A stretch of 14,488 nt of DNA from CAYLGY01 sp964383325 (GCA_964383325.1 CAYLGY010000067.1:1-14488), one strand, 5' to 3'; positions 1-6,894 are shown, numbered from the stretch's first letter. The notes: generated by a model not told the origin, from the sequence alone. Translations and numbers: made by a program.

Positions 1-4
1 GGGT

Positions 5-230
5 GGGTGACCCGCGCTTTGGACACACGAACCTTGCAACGACCGCTATCCTCAAGATTCGGCCCAGTTCGAACAGCAAGTTTCGATTGCCACTGCAAGC
101 CGCCGCCGCATACCCGGCATGCCCGCTTGTCCGGGGGCGGGTGACCCGCGCTTTGGACAAACCAAACCGGCAACGTCCGCTATCCTCAAGGTTCGGCCCG
201 GTTCGAACAGCCAGTTACGACCGCCCTGGC
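5..230. repeat. pair of ~92-bp direct repeats, 134 bp apart
   Basis: Positions 5-96 and 139-230 align without gaps at an offset of 134 bp, with about 15 mismatches in 92. The first 21 bases, starting GGGTGACCCGCG, are identical, as is the internal TATCCTCAAG block. The offset is not a multiple of three, so this is not an in-frame protein repeat. The start of each copy holds the small dyad CGGGT-G-ACCCG in the second copy. The array may continue left of the window. Function unknown. Confidence 0.75.
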
Positions 231-316
231 AAACTGCCGGCATCCAGGCAGGACGCGAATGGGCGCCGCTTCGCGCCCTGCACCACAATCGCCGGATCAA
301 GGGCTGTTTTCCACAG

Positions 317-334
317 AAAAGCCCTTCAAAGGGC
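317..334 (-). terminator. possible intrinsic terminator (leftward)
   Basis: Read leftward the sequence is GCCCT-TTGA-AGGGC followed directly by TTTT: a 5-bp GC-rich stem, 4-nt loop and short T run. It lies 48 nt beyond the last stop (382) of the coding-like tail of the first orphan gene. The AAGGGC at 299-304 could also pair with 321-326, giving an alternative fold with a TTTT/AAAA extension. Confidence 0.45.
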
Positions 335-381
335 CGTTCTTCGCATGAACGTGGCATCCGCCCATTGGCGGACACCCTGCC

Positions 382-704
382 CTACCTCCCAGCGATCGCC
401 GAGCAGGGTTGACCAAGCCTGCACCGACCGTCGCCAGCCTGATGGCGCTTCAGTCTGAAGGATACAAGCTCAGAATATCCGCTTCTGGAAACAGACTCCG
501 CGACAGAAACCTCGTCCGCCAGATATCCATCCTTGGTGCGACTGTCCAAGATCGCCAATCCTTCTGCCTCGATCCACTCTGTACGCGCTAACGCTAGTCC
601 TCATGCGGATAGATGCCGATATCCATCTCATCCTGTTCTAGCGCCTCCTTCAACTCTGGAGTCAAAATAACACCATCTCGATAAAGGACTGTAATATTGT
701 CACC
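382..704 (-). pseudogene. coding-like remnant continuing the first orphan gene
   Basis: Directly after the TAG at 705-707, the same frame stays open for 36 codons to a TAG at 594-596. It encodes a tail that reads like protein: it begins GDNITVLYRDG, contains LTPELKEALEQDEMD and ends GIYPHED. From 600 a different leftward frame then stays open for 72 codons to a TAG at 382-384 and also has protein-like composition (contains TEWIEAEGLAILDSRTKDG and ELVSFRLK). That frame has no ATG of its own and is closed upstream by a TGA at 601-603. The simplest reading is that an ancestral gene was longer and acquired a nonsense change and a frameshift. Alternatives are amber readthrough, an independent decayed gene, or chance open frames. 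No family recognised. Confidence 0.4.
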
Positions 705-1622
705 CTACCAAGAGGAAGTTCCTTCCACTTCGGACTGGTCCCCCTCAGGAGTCAATCCCGGCCCTTTAATATCAGTATTTTCTGTTTCCTGACCTTCGTC
801 CTCTCCAGACTCTATTTCACCATATTGTGTCTGGGTCTGGATCTTCTCCGGATCCAATTGCGGCTGCGGCGGGAGCGGCGGCAACGGCACATCCTCTTCA
901 TTGTCCGAAATCGGCAGGGGCGGAAGCGGGATATTCTCCTGTCCAGTCGGCAGGGGCGGAAGCGGGTAGAATTCGCTCTCAACAAAGTTCAATTTCTTCG
1001 GCAATTCCTGATTGACCGGAGCCTGCTCACGCCCTCCCGGCACGGCCTGCGTTTGATCGCCAGTCTTCGTGCCCGGCGGGAGGCTGGTTACACTTCCCCC
1101 CCGCGTTCCCTCCCCAGTTATTTCACGGGGCTTATAATGCCACTCTACCTGGAACTGGAGAAATGCCTGGCGCAATGCCCCATCGATGATCCCTTGAATC
1201 AGATGTCTTGCAGTATTTTGGTCAGCAACGCCGGCTTTCGGATTCTCGTTCACCCACTCCTGGTGGTACATCGACGCCAGTAGATCGCCGATAGTCTTGG
1301 AATCGTACTCTGTAGTCCTTACTGTCCTGAATGTCTTAAGCGCAGCATTTCGCACATCTTCATGTATAACACCCGCATACTCCTGCCGAGTCAGATCCGT
1401 CTTGATCTTACTGAAGCAATGTTTCAGATGGAAAATGATCTCCTTGATGAAGCCATGGCTTTTTCGGATATTATTGCTTGTCAATTGATGCGCATTTTGA
1501 ACGAGATGGTGATATTTTTTTGGAACTTCCAACTCCTTTAGCAACCTCTCCTTCATCCTCGTATCCTCTGAGGAAGAAATCTGCGTGCTGCTAAAGCTTC
1601 TAACGACCAATGGCCCCGGCAT
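705..1622 (-). CDS. orphan protein 1: NAHQ-motif helical domain with PLPPLP-rich acidic tail
   Basis: 305 aa, no family recognised. Residues 39-47 (HHLVQNAHQ) match the start of the neighbouring orphan protein 2 (SHLINNAHQ). Residues 50-165 look mainly helical and align loosely with both neighbours. From about 170 the protein is low complexity: PLPPLP occurs at 220-225, 232-237 and 246-251, then an acidic Q/T/E/D stretch runs to a final SSW. The proline motifs resemble PxxP ligands of eukaryotic SH3 domains, which hints at, but does not show, a secreted or surface role. No signal peptide or membrane segment is visible. Two starts are possible: 1622, preceded by four GGAACA-type hexamers, or Met23 (1556), preceded by AGAGG at 8-nt spacing and closer to the short N-terminus of protein 2. 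A coding-like tail follows the stop, so the gene may be shortened. Confidence 0.7.
   Translation of the reverse strand: MPGPLVVRSFSSTQISSSEDTRMKERLLKELEVPKKYHHLVQNAHQLTSNNIRKSHGFIKEIIFHLKHCFSKIKTDLTRQEYAGVIHEDVRNAALKTFRTVRTTEYDSKTIGDLLASMYHQEWVNENPKAGVADQNTARHLIQGIIDGALRQAFLQFQVEWHYKPREITGEGTRGGSVTSLPPGTKTGDQTQAVPGGREQAPVNQELPKKLNFVESEFYPLPPLPTGQENIPLPPLPISDNEEDVPLPPLPPQPQLDPEKIQTQTQYGEIESGEDEGQETENTDIKGPGLTPEGDQSEVEGTSSW
911..966. repeat. 20-bp in-frame direct repeat encoding the PLPPLP motifs
   Basis: The 20 bases at 911-930 recur exactly at 947-966, an offset of 36 bp or 12 codons, and encode two of the three PLPPLP motifs of orphan protein 1. The third motif lies further left and is more diverged at the DNA level. 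This indicates expansion of a short coding repeat. Confidence 0.75.
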
Positions 1623-1646
1623 TGTTCCTATTCCTGTTCCTGTTCC
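1623..1646 (-). repeat. four tandem hexamers abutting the start of orphan gene 1
   Basis: On the coding strand the bases just before the ATG read GGAACA, GGAACA, GGAATA, GGAACA. These AGGA-containing hexamers are also the only Shine-Dalgarno-like sequence for the start at 1622. Gain or loss of a unit would alter how many ribosome-binding cores are present. Confidence 0.7.
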
Positions 1647-1666
1647 GATGAGATTCGACTGAATGC

Positions 1667-1711
1667 ACTATGGCGCGATTCGATTGAGGGTGCTGTGCCG
1701 GGCGGTACAGG
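1667..1711 (-). promoter_or_regulatory. shared upstream dyad and possible -10 of orphan gene 1
   Basis: On the coding strand, CCTGTACC-N4-GGCACA occupies 1711-1694, 72 nt upstream of the ATG at 1622. The same 18-bp pattern lies upstream of the other two orphan genes. Its half-sites TGTACC and GGCACA (reverse TGTGCC) form an imperfect dyad. Exactly 21 nt after it is CATAGT (1672-1667), a possible -10, which would centre the dyad at about -41.5, typical of an activator overlapping the -35 region. The motif is seen in the sequence; its role is inferred. Confidence 0.6.
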
Positions 1712-2614
1712 CATGGTCTGAAAGACCCGGAATTCGCCATAGCCGGGAATTCGACCGCGCATTCCGAATGAATCGCCGCACACGCCCATTCCCGACGGGC
1801 AAGAAATCCCCTGCCCCCATTTCATCAATTGAATTCCCGAACAAGCAGATCGAAGGCTTGAGCGGATCGACCTAGATCCTGCGAACCTCCCGACGCATTT
1901 GCATCAAACCGAACAGGATGCAGGATTCTTCGCCATACCTTCACAAGTGGGGCTGTCTCTGGCCGCCAAGGAGCCGTCGCGCGGAGACGCAATGGAATGC
2001 GCCATTGGAAATGGTCCCGGGCCCGGAATTCGGAAGACCAGGACAGGACGCGTTACGCCACGTGAAAGGATCGGAGCGGTTCGTGGCGATTGATGCAGCG
2101 TGTCGGCAGAAAGGTCGATATTCTCGAGGCACATCAGTGCTGGGGCCTGTACCAGACCACCATGTTCGACCCGAAAGACGATCGAATTGGCACGCATCGG
2201 CTATTCACGTAACGCACTAGCTGCCAACCAAAATGGTTCGCGCCGTCCAGCGACGCAGAGCGGATGCAAGGCATCTCACCTGCGTAGCAAGACATTTGCA
2301 CGGGCGGACTCGCAGGCAGGATCTCCCACCGGCAACCAGGCCACTGCCGGCAGGAGCCGCCATTCACCGCCTTCTACCGCAATCCGCAGGTCCTCAGCTG
2401 GACCCTATCCGACCGACCTGCGATCCAGGACGCCGCCTGAACTTGCCAGAAAGAAGTCGAATACGGGCTCGGGCGGAGCGTGGGCTCCCCTCGCCTCCTG
2501 CCGGGCACCGCGATCTGAATGGCCTCATTTCTTCGGGGCGACCTACAATGCACCGGCAGCGAACCTGCGATAGACCGGCGTCTCCGCCTTCGTTGCCCGT
2601 CACTCTACAGGAGA
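1712..2614. other. GC-rich spacer between orphan genes 1 and 2
   Basis: About 900 bp with no gene I can support. Open frames on both strands are short, overlapping and of unnatural composition. A 40-codon rightward frame from 2091 (contains HQCWGLYQTTMFDPKDD) looks slightly protein-like but is closed by stops on both sides and has no clear ribosome site. No RNA gene or transposon end seen. Confidence 0.45.
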
Positions 2615-3565
2615 TCATCCGCCAATGGTCTGATCATTCTGGGCATTCTGATCCGGCACCTGCTCATCGAATTCGGGGTTACTCTGCTGCTCATCCACCT
2701 TCCCCTCATCCTCAAAGCTCAACCCCTCATCTCCACCCGGCGTAACGCTGGTTCGCGAATTGGTTGAAGACGAGACAATCTCGCCCCCATCCTCCCCCGA
2801 CTCACCAAACTGACTTGTCTCTACTCTCTGCTCCTTGTCAGGCTGGACTTTCGTGGAATTTGGCGAACTGGTAGTAATTTCCACGACATCATTGTTGTCT
2901 TTTGCCACTAATTTAAGGAATTCAATGTACTCCTCAGTCGTCTTATGAACAACAAATTCGCTCATTCCGGGCTGCAATTGCTGATAGAGTACAATATCTT
3001 TACTTACTTCTTCATTTTCCTTGTATGACACCTCTATTACCAGACCTGTTTCCTTGATCCCATCGCGAATTCCTCTCTCGACGGATTCACAGAGGTCTAG
3101 AAATGCACCCGTGTTGTGACCATTGTTCAGGTTCTTGTGGAACGTCGTTTCTTTCCAGATTTCCGTCGCAATTGCTGTTGCAGCTTCCTTGAGATCAAAA
3201 TCAACTTTGCGGACTTCCTGAAAATACGACTTGGTTGAATCAAGTACGGTCTTGTACACAAGATCGTGCGCATGTCCGCGGACATTATAGTTCGCATCAA
3301 ACGAGAGCCGGGAAAACACGTCTGCGATAGTATCCTTTACATCTCGAACGACTTGCTTGACGAACGCCATCACACCTTTCGCGTCGCTCCTGGAGCGATC
3401 TACCTTACCCACATGCCGCTGGTCCACTTCTTCCCGTTGCCTTGATCGGTCTATGCCTCTCTTAAAGATTACCTCGTCCTTGAACTTGCCAGGATCAAAG
3501 TCTTGCTTGAACGCAGAGCTGAATTGATGCGCATTGTTTATCAAGTGAGACGGAATCTTGCTCAT
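2615..3565 (-). CDS. orphan protein 2: NAHQ-motif helical domain with acidic Ser/Thr/Gln-rich tail
   Basis: 316 aa, no family recognised. The start at 3565 is chosen because AGGGG lies 7 nt before it; an in-frame ATG at 3604 has no such site. Residues 6-14 (SHLINNAHQ) match orphan protein 1. Residues 66-175 are predicted helical by eye and align with both neighbours, including IWKETT (136-141), which corresponds to LWKECT in orphan protein 3. Residues 176-230 may form a second small segment with strand-like patches. From about 230 to the end the protein is disordered-looking, rich in S, T, E, D, Q and N. No signal peptide, membrane segment or cysteine motif is visible. It is a single-gene unit, with spacers of roughly 640-900 bp on either side, and is probably co-regulated with the other two through the shared upstream dyad. 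It could be a secreted effector, but nothing proves export. Confidence 0.75.
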   Translation of the reverse strand: MSKIPSHLINNAHQFSSAFKQDFDPGKFKDEVIFKRGIDRSRQREEVDQRHVGKVDRSRSDAKGVMAFVKQVVRDVKDTIADVFSRLSFDANYNVRGHAHDLVYKTVLDSTKSYFQEVRKVDFDLKEAATAIATEIWKETTFHKNLNNGHNTGAFLDLCESVERGIRDGIKETGLVIEVSYKENEEVSKDIVLYQQLQPGMSEFVVHKTTEEYIEFLKLVAKDNNDVVEITTSSPNSTKVQPDKEQRVETSQFGESGEDGGEIVSSSTNSRTSVTPGGDEGLSFEDEGKVDEQQSNPEFDEQVPDQNAQNDQTIGG

Positions 3566-3594
3566 TGTCTTGCCCCTTTGCGATGCATGAGGCC

Positions 3595-3639
3595 AGAATG
3601 GCACAGGGGGCGCACGGACGATGTGCCATGCAGTACAGG
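3595..3639 (-). promoter_or_regulatory. shared upstream dyad and possible -10 of orphan gene 2
   Basis: On the coding strand, CCTGTACT-N4-GGCACA occupies 3639-3622, 57 nt upstream of the ATG at 3565. It matches the elements before genes 1 and 3 at all 13 fixed positions of CCTGTAC-N5-GGCACA. CATTCT at 3600-3595 sits 21 nt after it, the same distance as in the other two genes, but is a weak -10. Confidence 0.6.
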
Positions 3640-3812
3640 GATATTGAAAAGACGGGGTGGAAGCCGGAGAATGGCGCCCAACGGCCCGTCCGGAAGGGCG
3701 CTACTTCGGCAAGGTCGCCATGGCCGTCTTGAGAGTAGCGCCGGGAGCGGAAAGACTGAACAGTCAACCGCTGCTCCTTCACCATTTCGATGCAAGGCCT
3801 GTGTACAGGCAT

Positions 3813-3834
3813 GCTGCCTTGTCGCGAAGGCAGC
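3813..3834. other. perfect 8-bp stem-loop
   Basis: GCTGCCTT-GTCGCG-AAGGCAGC. No T run follows on either strand, so it is not an obvious terminator. It lies about 175 bp upstream of the dyad of orphan gene 2. Confidence 0.5.
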
Positions 3835-3912
3835 AAAGGTCGGCCACGCCGCACCCCAACACCCGACATCACCAGCGCAAATGGCGCTGGAAGATTGCCG
3901 TGGCGCCAGGCA

Positions 3913-4009
3913 GTTCAGCGCGACTGCCCGCGCAAACATGGAGAGGCTGGCAACGCAATGCCAAACATATGCAGGCTCAGCGCCTGCACGGTTCAGCGCG
4001 ACTGCCCGC
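3913..4009. repeat. 19-bp exact direct repeat, 78 bp apart
   Basis: The 19 bases at 3913-3931 (GTTCAGCGCGAC...) recur exactly at 3991-4009. The sequence between is not clearly duplicated. A 6-bp stem-loop at 3971-3987 lies just before the second copy. Confidence 0.65.
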
Positions 4010-4132
4010 CCGCTCTTGGCTCAGACGCGATGCAGAGCAAGAGGTCGCGGCAAAGGACGCCTGGGCCTCGCAATGGCAGGGGTCCGCGCCCTTGTCTTCG
4101 GCTCAGGAGAGATGGCCTCGCATGCGACCATC

Positions 4133-4150
4133 AAAACGGCTCCTGAGCCG
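4133..4150 (-). terminator. possible intrinsic terminator of orphan gene 3
   Basis: Read leftward: CGGCT-CAGG-AGCCG followed by TTTT, beginning about 53 nt past the stop of orphan gene 3. Same design (5-bp stem, 4-nt loop, TTTT) as the hairpin at 317-334. Confidence 0.5.
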
Positions 4151-4202
4151 AATTGGCGAACAAGAGATCTACACGTTCACTCCGGCGTAACCGGAACGCC
4201 CA

Positions 4203-5309
4203 TCAATTCTCCTCTGTGCGTTCGACGACCCCGTCACTGCGATCACGACTATGAGAAGGCAAGCTATTCTCGAATTGTACCATATCTGAATTCATCTCCA
4301 GCAATACAGTATCCAGACTCCCTTGATTCATATTATTTATTTTATTAAAAAACTCTGTAGGATCGCCATGAATGAACTCTTCTTCCTTCTTTTTCAATTT
4401 ATCGAGTACAAATTCATATTCACGCGGCTTACCACTTATACGGTCCTCCATACTTCTCGTAGACATCTCCAATGCAAGCTTGTATAAGTCCATGTCCTCC
4501 AGATCTTCATCGTCCAGGGTTAGATCGTCATCATTCGATTCTGTAATATTACGAGAGACCTGGGAAACTTCAGATTTACTCTGCTTCGAACTTGTATTCT
4601 CAGATACACTATCAATTTCACTGTAAACATCTTCAAATGCTTTATTTTCTTTTGCAATTAGTTTACCAAGATTGTCTCCAAATATATCATCGGCACGATC
4701 CAATCTCGCAAGTCCCCTTTGTTCCCGCAACTCTATTTCTCTCATGCTTTCCTTCACGTCCTTGATGACCTCAGACATCTCGTCATCAATTACGGATTCA
4801 GTGTCATTCACCAGGCTCTGAAGATGTTCGGGCAGCGGATTTTCTTCCCTCGGCGCCGTATTCTCCGAAGTCTCTTTCTGCGCAAGGATCTCGTTTTCGC
4901 TCCTGATTTCCTTCACCGCACCGAGCATCGCTCGAAAGACGGTATCGCGCAACGCAGCGTAATCCTTGCCATCCCTGTTCATCGATCGGGGAAGAGGCTT
5001 ACCTGTACATTCCTTCCAGAGGCTATCGGCAACAAATTTTGCGTGGAGCTCCGCTTCCTCATTGAAATTGTCGAGATCCAGCTTTTCGTTCTTTATGACA
5101 CTCTTTGCACTATCCTGGATTCTCGTTTTCATCTCCCCGAGAGTGTTTTCTGAAAATGATCTGAACTTTAAGGATGATGCAATATCACCAATAAGATTAT
5201 TCCACATTTTCTGGAAGGCATTCAATTTGCTCTTGCTGATAAATTCCCTTACCTCAAGAGAATCCACCATTTTCGCTGAGTGCGACGCCGATACGTTAGA
5301 CAAACCCAT
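4203..5309 (-). CDS. orphan protein 3: helical domain with long acidic coiled-coil-like tail
   Basis: 368 aa, no family recognised. The start at 5309 has GGAG 7 nt before it. Residues 28-135 are helical-looking and align loosely with orphan proteins 1 and 2; LWKECT at 97-102 corresponds to IWKETT of protein 2, followed in both by a D/A-rich helix ending in a KE pair. Residues 155-235 and 300-320 are charged and may form coiled coils; residues 240-275 are a Ser/Asp/Glu stretch (contains DDDLTLDDEDLEDMD). The C-terminus is charged (SRDRSDGVVERTEEN). No signal peptide or membrane segment. Base composition varies along the gene: two 60-base lines counted are 35% and 57% G+C, against 75% in one line of purL, consistent with acquisition or relaxed codon use. 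Probably co-regulated with the other orphan genes through the shared dyad. Function unknown. Confidence 0.75.
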   Translation of the reverse strand: MGLSNVSASHSAKMVDSLEVREFISKSKLNAFQKMWNNLIGDIASSLKFRSFSENTLGEMKTRIQDSAKSVIKNEKLDLDNFNEEAELHAKFVADSLWKECTGKPLPRSMNRDGKDYAALRDTVFRAMLGAVKEIRSENEILAQKETSENTAPREENPLPEHLQSLVNDTESVIDDEMSEVIKDVKESMREIELREQRGLARLDRADDIFGDNLGKLIAKENKAFEDVYSEIDSVSENTSSKQSKSEVSQVSRNITESNDDDLTLDDEDLEDMDLYKLALEMSTRSMEDRISGKPREYEFVLDKLKKKEEEFIHGDPTEFFNKINNMNQGSLDTVLLEMNSDMVQFENSLPSHSRDRSDGVVERTEEN

Positions 5310-5348
5310 TTCTTTTCTCCGTTCTCCATCGACAGAATGATAGGGCTA

Positions 5349-5393
5349 TCCATAGCGTGATTCCGCCGTCCGGATTGTGCCATCGGGTACAGG
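5349..5393 (-). promoter_or_regulatory. shared upstream dyad and possible -10 of orphan gene 3
   Basis: On the coding strand, CCTGTACC-N4-GGCACA occupies 5393-5376, 67 nt upstream of the ATG at 5309. It repeats the pattern seen before the other two orphan genes. TATGGA at 5354-5349, 21 nt after the dyad, is the -10 candidate at the same spacing as in the other genes. Confidence 0.6.
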
Positions 5394-5677
5394 GCAGCAT
5401 TTCTGCGCATTTGGCGGCTCGACGCCGCCAGCGCCAAGTTGCAGACCTTCGTCTGCCCTTGCGGAGGCGTGCGGGCCAAACGGTGGCGCCCCCCGACGGC
5501 AGGGCATCCAGCCCGGTTCATTCCTGGAATGGCGGCGATGCGCCGGCCGGGAGCCTCAGCCTGTAGGTTGAACGTTCTTCTGGAATGGGTCATACCCGAC
5601 CCGGGAGTGGGGTCGGGCTGGCGATTCCTCGCCATGGATCAGGCCGGAGCTGCCAAGCTGCTGCCGCAGGCGGGAAC
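5394..5677. other. spacer between orphan gene 3 and prfB
   Basis: Together with the promoter region this leaves about 370 bp without a gene. It holds three small hairpins: TGGCGGC-TCGAC-GCCGCCA (5412-5430), GCAGAC-CTTC-GTCTGC (5441-5456) and the stem at 5595-5617. No coding frame is convincing. Confidence 0.5.
5595..5617 (-). terminator. GC-rich hairpin downstream of prfB
   Basis: CCCGACCC-GGGAGTG-GGGTCGGG, a perfect 8-bp stem starting 60 nt past the prfB stop. It has no T run, so it is a weak candidate for intrinsic termination; it might protect the 3' end of the message. Confidence 0.35.
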
Positions 5678-6794
5678 TCACGCCTCCGCCCGGCTGCCCT
5701 CGATCTTCGCCGACAGCGCTGCCTGCATGAAGCCATCGAGATCGCCGTCGAGCACTTCCTGCGGCGTCGTATGTTCGAGTCCGGTGCGCAGATCCTTCAC
5801 GAGCTGGTAGGGTTGCAGCACATAGGAACGGATCTGGTGGCCCCAACCGATATCGGTCTTGCCTGCCGCGGCGGCATTGGCCGCCTCCTCGCGCTTCTTC
5901 AGCTCTTCCTCATAGAGGCGAGAGCGCAGCATGTCCCAGGCGGTGGCGCGGTTCTTGTGCTGCGAACGCTCGCTCTGGCACTGCACGACGATGCCCGTCG
6001 GGATATGGGTAATGCGAACAGCCGAATCAGTCGTGTTGACGTGCTGGCCGCCGGCGCCGGAGGCCCGATATGTATCAATGCGCACGTCCGATTCCGATAC
6101 GTCGATCTCGATCGTATCGTCGATCACCGGATAGACCCAGACGGAGGCGAAGGAAGTATGCCTGCGGGCATTGCTGTCAAAGGGCGAGATCCGCACCAGC
6201 CGGTGCACCCCCGATTCCGTCTTCAGATAGCCATAGGCATTGCGGCCGCGGATCAGCAATGAAGCCGATTTGATTCCGGCTTCCTCGCCATAATGGACCT
6301 CGAGCACCTCGACCTTCATGCCGCGCCGCTCGGCCCAGCGCATGTACATGCGCATCAGCATCTGCGCCCAGTCCTGGCTCTCCGTGCCGCCAGCCCCGGC
6401 ATGCACCTCCAGATAGGTGTCATTGCCATCGGCCTCGCCCGAGAGGAGCGTGTCGATCTGGCGGGCTGCCACCTCCTCGACGAGGGCACGAATCGCCTCC
6501 TCGGCCTCCTCGATCACCCCGGCATCGCCCTCATCCTCGCCAAGCTCGATCAGGTCGATATTGTCGGCCAGCGATTGTTCGAGCCGCTTCAGAGCCGAAA
6601 TCTGGTCGTCGAGCTGTTGACGCTCGCGCATCAGCTTCTGCGCCTCTTCCGGATTGTTCCACAATTCCGGATCCTCGGCGCGACTGTCGAGATATTGGAG
6701 TCGCTTTACAGCCTGATCCCAGTCAAAGATGCCTCCTCAGCAATCCGATGGATTGCCTGATTTCATCGACAAGGTTCTCGATCTCGGTACGCAT
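5678..6794 (-). CDS. prfB: peptide chain release factor 2 (programmed +1 frameshift)
   Basis: RF2 reads UGA and UAA stop codons in the ribosomal A site and triggers peptide release. The gene begins with ATG at 6794 (an in-frame TGA lies just upstream) and encodes 23 residues starting MRTEIENLVDEIR before an in-frame TGA at 6725-6723. Translation then needs a +1 shift to continue as DWDQAVKRLQYLD to the stop at 5678, giving about 371 residues, the normal RF2 length. The tripeptide anticodon SPF is at about residues 203-205, which marks RF2 rather than RF1, and the catalytic GGQ is at about 248-250. The N-terminal half is the usual helical RF domain. The visible uninterrupted frame from 6664 starts with TTG (LWNNPEE) inside the protein and is not the true start. 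It follows the zeta-subunit gene by 100 nt but has its own promoter. Confidence 0.96.
6722..6740 (-). promoter_or_regulatory. prfB +1 programmed frameshift site
   Basis: On the coding strand: CTG AGG AGG CAT CTT TGA C. The AGGAGG acts as an internal Shine-Dalgarno sequence just upstream of the slippery CTT and the in-frame TGA; shifting +1 makes the next codon GAC. This is the autoregulatory arrangement known from E. coli prfB: low RF2 slows termination at UGA and favours the shift, so more RF2 is made. Confidence 0.95.
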
Positions 6795-6833
6795 CCGTCA
6801 TTCCAGAATCGGGGTGGTTCGTGACAGGCGCGG

Positions 6834-6862
6834 AACATAGGCATCGCGGCATCGTCTGTAAA
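6834..6862 (-). promoter_or_regulatory. sigma-70-like promoter of prfB
   Basis: On the coding strand: TTTACA (6862-6857), a 17-bp spacer, then TATGTT (6839-6834). The -35 matches 5 of 6 and the -10 matches 4 of 6 consensus bases, leaving a leader of about 33 nt before the ATG at 6794. Confidence 0.55.
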
Positions 6863-6894
6863 GACACCGCGATGGGCGTGGCGATGGCCCGCCC

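Larger units (their letters stand above)
1..381. other. gene-free stretch at left edge
   Basis: I see no convincing gene here. The open frames are short, arginine- and proline-rich, and resemble no family I know. The stretch holds the 92-bp direct repeats and a terminator-like hairpin at 317-334. Confidence 0.5.
3640..4132. other. GC-rich spacer between orphan genes 2 and 3
   Basis: About 500 bp without a supportable gene. One 60-base line counted here is about 67% G+C. It holds a cluster of small dyads and repeats: GCCTGT-GT-ACAGGC at 3797-3810, a perfect 8-bp stem with 6-nt loop at 3813-3834, GCAGGC-TCAGC-GCCTGC at 3971-3987, and a 19-bp exact direct repeat at 3913-3931 and 3991-4009. Confidence 0.5.

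Noticed and set aside
2128..2153. GGCACA and CCTGTACC close together in the spacer before orphan gene 1
   Set aside because: The order and spacing differ from the three upstream elements and no gene starts nearby; probably chance.
2091..2210. 40-codon rightward frame with protein-like residues (HQCWGLYQTTMFDP)
   Set aside because: Bounded by stops, no clear ribosome site, no recognised family; too short to support as a gene.
3503..4348. 281-codon rightward frame across the spacer between orphan genes 2 and 3
   Set aside because: It overlaps the antisense ends of two better-supported genes, is rich in Arg/Ala/Ser with no domain, and covers the conserved upstream dyad of gene 2.
3622..5393. 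Sigma-54 promoter reading of the shared upstream motif (TGGCAC in genes 2 and 3)
   Set aside because: The GC element expected about 10 bp after the GG is missing in both, and gene 1 has CGGCAC instead of TGGCAC.
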